From: Acidobacteriota bacterium | GTDB taxonomy: Bacteria; Acidobacteriota; Terriglobia; Terriglobales; Acidobacteriaceae | Assembly (NCBI GenBank): GCA_021780095.1 | Contig: JAJXZK010000298.1 | Span: 1-12,686 of the forward strand | Length of the DNA stretch: 12,686 bases | Direction of reading: 5' to 3' | Shown here: positions 1-6,163 of the stretch, piece after piece | Layout: every line of letters begins with the position of its first letter | Position numbering within the stretch: position 1 is the stretch's first letter | The notes under the pieces: generated by a model | Seen by the model: the letters and a program-made list of their open reading frames with translations, nothing else | Database searches by the model: none | Told to the model about the DNA's origin: nothing | Program-made: the position numbers and the translations under genes

Positions 1-94
1 CCGGGTACCAGTCGTCATAGATCAACGTTGCAGCCTGGGCCACAGGCTGCTGGACTGGCGTACTACTGGCGGATGGGGTTGAAACCATATTCAT
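1..94 (-). CDS. Partial gene, N-terminus only; possible Rieske-type (aromatic ring-hydroxylating) oxygenase
   Basis: Reading leftwards from ATG at 92-94, the frame stays open to the window edge for 31 codons. A second in-frame ATG lies at 86-88. The peptide begins with a Ser/Thr/Pro/Gln/Ala-rich stretch and ends in ATLIYDDWYP. A short linker followed by a D-W-Y-P/V motif is how many Rieske [2Fe-2S] non-heme iron oxygenase alpha subunits begin, just before the Rieske domain, but the Cys/His iron ligands would lie outside the window. Only a weak purine-rich stretch (AGAAG) lies 6 bases upstream. It is in the same direction as the glycosyltransferase ending at 171, 76 bp away, so it could be the next operon member. 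The coding call is moderate and the family guess weak. Confidence 0.45.
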   Translation of the reverse strand, partial: MNMVSTPSASSTPVQQPVAQAATLIYDDWYP

Positions 95-170
95 TACAAT
101 CTTCTGTTCCAATGCAAACCTTCAACCTAACTATATCCCCGAAGATCCGCGCGGAGGCAGACAGTTCTTT

Positions 171-1364
171 TCATTCTTGTTCGCGGATCAACTTTCCGCC
201 CCGTACATGAAAGCGCTCGCCGCGCCAAACGACACCATCGTCGGCGAAGCTCCAGAACCACACGCCAAGAGCCACCACATCGCGCAAAGGCAGCAGCCAC
301 AGGTCGCGCAGCGTTGCCCGATCGCTCAGCACACCCACGCCGATGCTGAGCGCCACGGTAAAGCGCACGCACAGCATCACACTCAACAACGCAATGCTAT
401 CGAGTGAAGCGGCCGACGCGACCACATTGGCCATCGCCCACGGCAAGCCAAACGTCATCAGCAAGCCGAAGTAGCCCAGCGGTCGAGAGTCGCGCACCCC
501 ACGTGCCCACCGCAATTGATGCGCTAGAAATTGAGAAAAGGAATAAGCCGGGATCGAAGTTTCTACCACCTCACGTGCCAGCTCTAGGCGATAGCCTGCG
601 TGATATATTCGCGTGCCCAGTTCGTAATCGTCAGCCAGGTGATCCACAAGTGGGCGCAGGCCGCCAATCGCATCCAGAGCTTCGCGCGTCACGGCGAGCG
701 TAGAACCGAGGCCGAAACGCAAGCCTTTTTCCATCCATCGCGCGGTAAGCGCGCCTGGCATAAAGTCGGTGCTGATGCCGAGCGCCTCCAATCGCGAACC
801 CAGTGTGCTGTGAGAACGGCCGCGGTACAGCGCAGTCACCATCCCAACCTTTTTGCCGGTATTGCTGGGCAGCGCAAAGGCCGGCAGCACGTGTCGCAGG
901 TAGTGTGGAGTGACGCGAATGTCGCTGTCGTTGATCAGCAAGTGATCGTAGCGCGCCGCGCCAACCATCTGGACCAAGTTGCTGACTTTGCCGTTGGCGC
1001 CGAGAACCTCCGGGCAAATCAGCAGGCGAATCTGCTGCTGCGGAAATTCACGCTGCAGTTGTTCGATCAGGGCAACGGCAGGATCTTCCATGCTGCCGGC
1101 GCCGAAAAGAATTTCATATTCGCCGGGATAATCCTGCCGGCAGTGGCTGGCGAACGCAGCATACATTTCCGGATCGACGCCTTTCACCGGCTTGAGAGTG
1201 CTAACTGATGGATAGAAGGCCGGCAACGGCTGGCGCAAGCTTCGCGTGTATGCACGTGCGGCGCGGAAAACCAAGATCGAGTAGACCAACGCTGCCAGTG
1301 TCAGCGCGGTAAAGACGATGGCAATCCATTGCGCAACTATGAACCATGTATGCGATGCAATCAT
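171..1364 (-). CDS. Membrane glycosyltransferase, GT21 (ceramide glucosyltransferase / HpnI-like)
   Basis: A 397-residue processive-type glycosyltransferase, probably at the inner membrane, moving a sugar from a nucleotide donor to a lipid (ceramide or hopanoid in known relatives). An N-terminal membrane segment spans about 7-35. The GT-A domain has KPVKGVD (58-64), GANGKVSN (122-129), NDSDIRV around D146 (D2), DDYE at 245-248 (D3) and QLRWARG at 283-289, the (Q/R)xxRW signature of this family. Three hydrophobic segments follow at about 296-316, 322-344 and 359-377. The frame is open back to 1547, but that stretch overlaps the upstream permease and looks unlike protein, so ATG at 1362-1364 is preferred despite no clear ribosome site. 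At the usual first Asp (xxDxxDPA) it has GSMEDPA, that is Ser for Asp. The lipid acceptor and sugar cannot be read from sequence; HpnI (GlcNAc to bacteriohopanetetrol) is one option. Confidence 0.88.
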   Translation of the reverse strand: MIASHTWFIVAQWIAIVFTALTLAALVYSILVFRAARAYTRSLRQPLPAFYPSVSTLKPVKGVDPEMYAAFASHCRQDYPGEYEILFGAGSMEDPAVALIEQLQREFPQQQIRLLICPEVLGANGKVSNLVQMVGAARYDHLLINDSDIRVTPHYLRHVLPAFALPSNTGKKVGMVTALYRGRSHSTLGSRLEALGISTDFMPGALTARWMEKGLRFGLGSTLAVTREALDAIGGLRPLVDHLADDYELGTRIYHAGYRLELAREVVETSIPAYSFSQFLAHQLRWARGVRDSRPLGYFGLLMTFGLPWAMANVVASAASLDSIALLSVMLCVRFTVALSIGVGVLSDRATLRDLWLLPLRDVVALGVWFWSFADDGVVWRGERFHVRGGKLIREQE

Positions 1365-1422
1365 GAGGGGCTGCGAGTATTGTCGCTCAGATTTCCAGCC
1401 CGAGCGATTGATGGCGCGACGC

Positions 1423-2691
1423 TCACTCGTAGCGCAGCGCGTCGATGGGATCGAGGTTGGCTGCTTTCCATGCCGGATAAATACCGAAAAGCAGGCCAAT
1501 GGCGCACGACACACTGAATCCTGTGACGGCCCAGAAGGTGGAAACAAAGGCCGGAATGGATGGGAAAATCAGACGTACCGCCAGCGTCAACCCGGCGCCG
1601 ATGATCACGCCGATAAAACCTCCTACAGCGCACAGTGTGATCGCCTCAATAGTGAACTGCAGCAGGATGGTGCGCTTGGTGGCTCCAATCGCTTTGCGAA
1701 CGCCAATCTCGCGGGTACGTTCGGTGACGGAAACCAGCATGATGTTCATGACGCCGACCCCGCCGACCATCAGACCAACGCTGGCAACTCCAATCATGAA
1801 AATGAAGATGCCGCCGGTCAGCTGATTCCAGATTCGGGTGATGGCATCGGGCGCGAAAATGGCAAAATTGTCCGGTTGATTGAAGCGAACTTTGCGCTGG
1901 ATCCGAAGCGTCTGCTCAATCTCGTCGTACACGGCCTGCTTGTTGGCTGGGTCATCGTACTTTACGGAAATCCAGTAATCGAGGATTTCCGGGTGAATCT
2001 TATGGAATGTTCCGACCGGGAAATAGGCTGCATTGTCGTCTGGATTCTTGCCGCCGCCGAATGCGGTCTTGCGCTTTTCCATCACACCGATTACGCGAAA
2101 CATGTCCCCGCCGATTTCCACTTCCTTGCCCAGCGGATCTTCGCCGCGAAAAAGTTCGTCCGCTGTATCGTGGCCCAGAACCACCACGTCAGAATGCTTA
2201 TCCTGCTCATACTGCGAGAAAAAACGCCCCTCCGGAATATTCACTGTATCCACTTCCGGCTCGGCGACGGTATCTCCTTCGAGGATGGTGTGCTGCACGG
2301 TGCGCCCCTTGTATTTCACTGCGACATTGCCGAAACCAAGGTCGAAGTTCTGGTAGCGCAATTGCGGTGACACGGCGACGATATGGGGCTGTTTAGCCAG
2401 CGCCAGCACGTCGTCCATCGTCAGCTGCTTGCGAGCCAGCATTTCCGCAGTGGGGCGGACATTGATCACCGGGAAGCGAAACACCCAGTACACATTCGTC
2501 CCGAAGGACGCGACCAGGTTCTCAACATTTTGATTCAGCCCGTTGATAAACGACGAAAGTGCAATCACCGTAGTCACGCCGATCACGATTCCAAGAATGG
2601 TCAGGCCCGAGCGCATCTTATTGGTGCGCAGCGTTTCCATCGCCATGCGCATGGATTCAAGGGACCGGCTGGAACGCAGCGTTCTCCTCAC
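1423..2691 (-). CDS. ABC transporter permease, MacB/FtsX type (second of pair)
   Basis: A 422-residue permease with the MacB layout: cytoplasmic start, TM1 at about 29-50 (in the run MRSGLTILGIVIGV), a large periplasmic MacB-PCD-like domain (about 55-285), then the FtsX domain with TM2 at about 293-320, the cytoplasmic signature TERTREIGVRKAIGA at 323-337, TM3 at about 345-375 and TM4 at about 383-406, ending DPIDALRYE. GTG at 2689-2691 is chosen as start. It overlaps the stop of the upstream permease (GTGA) and has GAGG 8 bases before it. ATGs at 2652, 2646 and 2640 are alternatives but lack a ribosome site. Members of this family export lipoproteins, peptides or lipids, or act as mechanotransmitters, and need an ATPase that is not encoded in this window. 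It probably dimerises with its paralogue at 2688-3914. Substrate unknown. Confidence 0.9.
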   Translation of the reverse strand: MRRTLRSSRSLESMRMAMETLRTNKMRSGLTILGIVIGVTTVIALSSFINGLNQNVENLVASFGTNVYWVFRFPVINVRPTAEMLARKQLTMDDVLALAKQPHIVAVSPQLRYQNFDLGFGNVAVKYKGRTVQHTILEGDTVAEPEVDTVNIPEGRFFSQYEQDKHSDVVVLGHDTADELFRGEDPLGKEVEIGGDMFRVIGVMEKRKTAFGGGKNPDDNAAYFPVGTFHKIHPEILDYWISVKYDDPANKQAVYDEIEQTLRIQRKVRFNQPDNFAIFAPDAITRIWNQLTGGIFIFMIGVASVGLMVGGVGVMNIMLVSVTERTREIGVRKAIGATKRTILLQFTIEAITLCAVGGFIGVIIGAGLTLAVRLIFPSIPAFVSTFWAVTGFSVSCAIGLLFGIYPAWKAANLDPIDALRYE

Positions 2692-3914
2692 AGCTCCGAC
2701 CTCAGAGCGACAATGGGATCCAGCATGGCGGCCTTGTGCGCCGGATAAACGCCAAAGAAGATCCCGACAGAGGTGGCGAGCAGCAGGCTGACCAGCACCG
2801 ACCACAGAGCAATCGTCGTTGGGAATCCGATAATGAGGGTGATCAATTTGGCGATGGAAATTCCCCCAATCACGCCAATCAAACCTCCGGTCAACGCCAT
2901 GGCTGCGGACTCAATCAGAAACTGCATCATGACATCGCTTCTGCGCGCTCCCAGGGCCTTGCGCACGCCGATTTCGCGCGTCCGTTCCGTGACGGAAACC
3001 AGCATGATGTTCATAATGACGATGCCGCCGATCACCAGCGATATCGTCGCAATTCCAATGGCAACGCCGAAGAAACTCTGGCTGAAACTCTTGAACAGAC
3101 CGACGAAGCTGGCGTTGGTGTCGATGCTGAAACTGTCGTCCTTGCCTGGAGCATCGTGCCGCTTGGCGCGAAGAATCGCCCGCAACTGGTCGGAAGCCGC
3201 CTCCAGCTTTTCGTCGAGGCCGCCGGCCTTGCCATAAATGGTGAGGGAATCGTTGCTGCCGTATACAGCCTGGTAAGTCGAAATTGGGATGCCAACAAAG
3301 TTATCCTGGCTCTGGCCCAGGGTATTTCCCTGGCGCTCGACCACACCGATCACCCGGTACGGAACTCCGTCGACTCGTATCTCTTTTCCGACGGGATCGC
3401 CAATCCCCAGGATATTGTCGACAATGTCGTAGCCGATCACGGCCACCTTGGCATCATGTTCTACTTCCGTCGGAGTAAACGACCGGCCCTCCGCGATGTT
3501 GAAGTTGTACATCGTCAGCATGTCGGTGGTCCATCCGCGGATGCTGACGTTTGTGGCGGACTGGTGATGCGAGACCACATTGCCGGTTTTTGAGATTTCC
3601 GCGCCCACCGCGGTGCAGGCCGTGCATTCATCCTTGACGGCTTCGTAGTCGTCCATGCGCAGAATTTTCCGCTTCTGATATTTCAGGTATTCTTCGCTGC
3701 TCATGATGACCTGCGGCATCTGGCTGGCGGTGAAAACATCCGCGCCATAGCCATAAACCTTGGTCGCGACATACTTGTTCACGCCATTGATCATCGTGAC
3801 GATCATGATGACAGAAGCGACGCCGATGACCACGCCAATCAGCGTCAGGATGGAGCGCATCTTGTTCGCCCACAACGACTGCAGCGCGATTTTCAGTGAC
3901 TCCCGAAATCCCAT
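2688..3914 (-). CDS. ABC transporter permease, MacB/FtsX type (first of pair)
   Basis: A 408-residue inner-membrane permease paralogous to the next gene. TM1 lies at about 21-42 (after MGFRESLKIALQSLWANK), the periplasmic MacB-PCD-like domain at about 45-275, TM2 at about 280-305, the conserved cytoplasmic VSVTERTREIGVRKALGA stretch (307-324), TM3 at about 330-362 and TM4 at about 368-392, ending DPIVALRSEL. The length is right for stand-alone permeases of the MacB family that lack a fused ATPase. The periplasmic domain has a CTAC motif (residues 97-100), a possible disulfide that the paralogue does not share. The start is ATG 3912-3914, with only a weak GCGAG upstream. It leads the coupled pair and is separated by 106 bp from the DprE2-like gene. 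No ATP-binding or HlyD/MacA-type partner is visible, so both must be elsewhere. Substrate unknown. Confidence 0.9.
   Translation of the reverse strand: MGFRESLKIALQSLWANKMRSILTLIGVVIGVASVIMIVTMINGVNKYVATKVYGYGADVFTASQMPQVIMSSEEYLKYQKRKILRMDDYEAVKDECTACTAVGAEISKTGNVVSHHQSATNVSIRGWTTDMLTMYNFNIAEGRSFTPTEVEHDAKVAVIGYDIVDNILGIGDPVGKEIRVDGVPYRVIGVVERQGNTLGQSQDNFVGIPISTYQAVYGSNDSLTIYGKAGGLDEKLEAASDQLRAILRAKRHDAPGKDDSFSIDTNASFVGLFKSFSQSFFGVAIGIATISLVIGGIVIMNIMLVSVTERTREIGVRKALGARRSDVMMQFLIESAAMALTGGLIGVIGGISIAKLITLIIGFPTTIALWSVLVSLLLATSVGIFFGVYPAHKAAMLDPIVALRSEL
2700..2703 (-). promoter_or_regulatory. Ribosome binding site deciding a GTG start (permease 2)
   Basis: GAGG on the minus strand lies 8 bases ahead of GTG 2689-2691 and inside the last codons of the upstream permease. 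This placement, plus the GTGA stop/start overlap, favours translational coupling of the two permeases and argues for the GTG over the downstream ATGs, none of which has a purine-rich site. Confidence 0.5.
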
Positions 3915-3972
3915 GCGTGGTCTCGCTTTTCGACCGTTCTCTACCTAAGATGATACGGCTCCGCGGCCGAAT

Positions 3973-4019
3973 TCGTTCCCGGCAGCCCCTTCGTTGCAGC
4001 GGAACGGGATCGGGAACGA
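3973..4019. repeat. Inverted repeat just after the DprE2-like gene; possible terminator or processing hairpin
   Basis: TCGTTCCCG (3973-3981) and CGGGAACGA (4011-4019) are perfect 9-bp inverted copies with 29 bases between. A further CGTT/AACG pairing is possible inside the loop. The structure begins one base past the stop of the minus-strand gene at 4021 and precedes the permease pair by about 58 bp. There is no T-run after the stem on the minus strand, so a classical Rho-independent terminator is not supported. Attenuation or an mRNA 3' end-protecting structure is an inference. Confidence 0.35.
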
Positions 4020-4020
4020 G

Positions 4021-4839
4021 CTACAAATCCATCTTTTTGAATTTCCACTCGGGAATGACCCGGATGAGGGCCATGATCCACCGCCAGAACCACGGGGTGT
4101 ACAGGACATCGCGACGATGCTCGATCGCCTTCAAGATGTCCTGTGCAACGTCGTCCGGGGTAGCGAACAGCGGGCCTTGCGGCAGGTGCGCTGTCATCGG
4201 TGTGGCGACAAATCCAGGACGAACGGTCAGGACCTGGACACCTTCGCGATCCAGCCGGTTGCGGACGCCATCCAGAAAGGCATTCAGGCCAGCCTTGGCT
4301 GCGCCGTAAATGTAATTGCTCTTGCGGCCGCGATCTCCAGCCACTGAAGAGATCACCACCAGGCGACCATGAAACTGCGCGGCAAAATAGCTGGCCAACC
4401 AGGTCACCAACGAAACCGTGGAAAGAAAATTTGTCTGCAGGCTGGCGGACGCAACGGCGAAATCCTTCTCACCCGCAGCCTGATCGCCGAGAACGCCGTG
4501 GGCGATGAACGCGCAATCCAGAGTGCCGAGCGCGGCAGCCGCTCGCTCCAGAAGAGCGACATGGCCGACGGTATCGTCCAGATTAGCGGTCTCCATGAAA
4601 ACCGCAGTGGCTCCCCGCGTGGCCAAATCCCTCGCTACAGAATCAAGATGGATGGCGTTACGCGCCACCAGGAAAAAGCTGGCTCCCTCAGGTGCCAACA
4701 GGCGCATCCACGCCTGCGCAATCGCCGACGTCGCGCCCAGCACGATGATTGCCTTCGGCATGGGCTGCTTCGTGGATCTGTTCGGTCGCTGGCCTGGCGT
4801 CTCTCCCAAGCTTTCCATTTGACTGCGGCGTCTACGCAT
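4021..4839 (-). CDS. dprE2: Short-chain dehydrogenase, DprE2-like (polyprenylphosphoryl-2-keto-pentose reductase)
   Basis: A 272-residue SDR, by homology the NAD(P)H-dependent reductase that turns the 2-keto intermediate made by DprE1 into polyprenyl-phosphoryl-D-arabinose. The nucleotide-binding turn is GATSAIA (35-41), with N137, Ser in ISSVAG (163-168) and the catalytic Tyr-Lys pair Y178/K182 (YGAAK); PGFVATPM (208-215) follows. The C-terminal TPWFWRWIMALIRVIP (248-263) is hydrophobic and could sit on the membrane near the lipid substrate. The ATG at 4837-4839 overlaps the DprE1-like gene's end by 8 bp. The first 26 residues are Arg/Gln-rich and not family-like, so ATG at 4759-4761 (MPKAIIVLGATS) is a serious alternative giving 246 residues, near mycobacterial DprE2 length. 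Neither start has a good ribosome site, consistent with coupling. A generic SDR remains possible on sequence alone; the neighbours decide. Confidence 0.85.
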   Translation of the reverse strand: MRRRRSQMESLGETPGQRPNRSTKQPMPKAIIVLGATSAIAQAWMRLLAPEGASFFLVARNAIHLDSVARDLATRGATAVFMETANLDDTVGHVALLERAAAALGTLDCAFIAHGVLGDQAAGEKDFAVASASLQTNFLSTVSLVTWLASYFAAQFHGRLVVISSVAGDRGRKSNYIYGAAKAGLNAFLDGVRNRLDREGVQVLTVRPGFVATPMTAHLPQGPLFATPDDVAQDILKAIEHRRDVLYTPWFWRWIMALIRVIPEWKFKKMDL

Positions 4840-6154
4840 CGGCTGTCACCCGCTCCCAGAAGGCCGAGGTAAATGCCGGGTCCCGGTATTGCTCGAATTG
4901 CTGCCATTGGGGATAGAACGAGCGAAATTGATGACCCGTCATGCATGCATCTTTGGCAGGGTAGAGACGACCGCCGAGTTCCCGCGTCATCTCCGCCAGT
5001 CGCTCGAACAAGGGGAAGGTCACTTCGGGCTTCAGCGCAATATCGAGCGCCAGGGTAATCCCAGGCTGTGGAAACGACATCAATCCGACGGAAGGAATCT
5101 CCCCCATCACCTTCAAGACCGCCAAAAATGATGCCATGCCAGACTCGGCGATTGTCTCGAGAATCGCGATAATTCCATCTCTTCCATAGCGCCAGGGTAT
5201 GACGCACTGAAATTGCAGAAAGCCGCGCTTGCCGTAGATGCGATTCCAGTGCAGGACGCTGTCGAGAGGATAGAAAAATGGTTCGTAGTCGATGAGCCCG
5301 GTTACTTGCCGCCGCAACTGCTTGCGATAGTACGCTTCGTTAAACAGCCGCATGGAGGTGCGATTCAACGCCCAGGACGGAAAATCGAATGGCACCGCCA
5401 GACGCGGCTTAGAGGAGGCCTTCTTCGGCTCCATCACTTCGGAATAATCCCCTTGCATGTAAATTCCGCGAGCAAAGGCGCGACCCTGGGAGATGCAGTC
5501 GATCCATGCCATGGTGCACTCTGACCGACTGCTGCTCGAGATGGAAAGGAATTCGTCAATGCCGCTGAACTTGATGGCCGTATATCGAATCTTGCGAGAG
5601 GCAATGGGCCGCAACTGCACCTCTGCCCAGGTGATCAGGCCGGTCAACCCCATCCCGCCGATGGTCGCGTGGTACATTTCCGGATTTTCATCCACGGAGC
5701 AAGTCGACTTGGAACCGTCGGAGCGGACCAGCTCAAATCGCGGCACATGGTTGCCGAAAGAGGCTGCGACGTGATGATTTTTGCCATGCACATCGTTCGC
5801 AATCGCGCCACCAACGCTGACATATTTCGTTCCGGGGGTGACGGGCAAAAACCAGCCGCGTGGAACCGAAAATTGCAGAATCTGATCCAGAGTCACGCCG
5901 CTTTCGCACCGCAGCAGGCCAGTGGCCGCTTCAAAGTGGAGAAAGCGATCAAGCCCGCGCGTGGATAGCATGGTGCCACCTTCCAGCAGGCCAACGTCAC
6001 CGTAGCTGCGGCCCATTCCTACGGCAAGAACGGAAGGAGGAAGGCGCGTTCCCCGCGGATAATCATCGGTCCAGAACAGCGGTTCCACGCGAACATCCAG
6101 CTTGGGATAGCGACCCCAGGATTCAAACACCGGCGCTTTCGATGGCATTGTCAT
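4832..6154 (-). CDS. dprE1: FAD-binding oxidoreductase, DprE1-like (polyprenylphosphoryl-ribose 2'-oxidase)
   Basis: A 440-residue VAO/PCMH-type flavoenzyme. By homology it oxidises the 2'-OH of polyprenyl-phosphoryl-D-ribose as the first half of the epimerisation to D-arabinose. Visible signatures are GRSYGD (48-53), GTKYVSVGGAIANDVHGKNHH (108-128) with the His of the HGKNHH block typical of DprE1, and GGRLYPAKD (394-402), whose Lys matches the active-site lysine (K418 in M. tuberculosis). At the position of the mycobacterial benzothiazinone-targeted Cys387 it has Ala (A369, in PGITLALD). Mycobacterial DprE1 is about 460 residues. GGAG at 6158-6161 lies 3 bases before ATG 6152-6154 and 9 before ATG 6146-6148, so the true start may be two codons in. 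It is 9 bp after the prenyltransferase gene and overlaps the reductase gene. Other lactone/polyol oxidases share the fold, but HGKNHH and the neighbours favour DprE1. Confidence 0.9.
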   Translation of the reverse strand: MTMPSKAPVFESWGRYPKLDVRVEPLFWTDDYPRGTRLPPSVLAVGMGRSYGDVGLLEGGTMLSTRGLDRFLHFEAATGLLRCESGVTLDQILQFSVPRGWFLPVTPGTKYVSVGGAIANDVHGKNHHVAASFGNHVPRFELVRSDGSKSTCSVDENPEMYHATIGGMGLTGLITWAEVQLRPIASRKIRYTAIKFSGIDEFLSISSSSRSECTMAWIDCISQGRAFARGIYMQGDYSEVMEPKKASSKPRLAVPFDFPSWALNRTSMRLFNEAYYRKQLRRQVTGLIDYEPFFYPLDSVLHWNRIYGKRGFLQFQCVIPWRYGRDGIIAILETIAESGMASFLAVLKVMGEIPSVGLMSFPQPGITLALDIALKPEVTFPLFERLAEMTRELGGRLYPAKDACMTGHQFRSFYPQWQQFEQYRDPAFTSAFWERVTADA

Positions 6155-6163
6155 TGACTCCAG

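Noticed and set aside
146..155. 10-bp palindrome TCCGCGCGGA, also found at 12596-12605
   Set aside because: A GC-only core palindrome occurring twice in GC-rich sequence with no shared flanks; chance is the simplest reading.
95..170. TATAGT (130-135, minus strand) as a -10 box for the left-edge gene
   Set aside because: No -35-like hexamer at 16-18 bases; the corresponding bases read GCCTCC.
1365..1547. Upstream 61-codon extension of the glycosyltransferase frame
   Set aside because: It overlaps the conserved C-terminus of the permease by about 125 bp and its sequence is not family-like. ATG at 1364 directly precedes the first membrane segment.
1318..2370. 350-codon open frame on the plus strand
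   Set aside because: It lies antisense to the second MacB-like permease, whose TMs and TERTREIG signature are clear. The plus-strand translation is His/Asn/Asp/Gly-rich with no recognisable domain, typical of an antisense shadow in GC-rich DNA.
2692..2805. Upstream extension of the second permease frame
   Set aside because: It overlaps the FtsX-domain end of the first permease. The GTG at 2691 with GAGG upstream is a better start.
2736..3593. 285-codon open frame on the plus strand
   Set aside because: It is antisense to the first permease, low in hydrophobic structure, with no family motif and no ribosome site of note.
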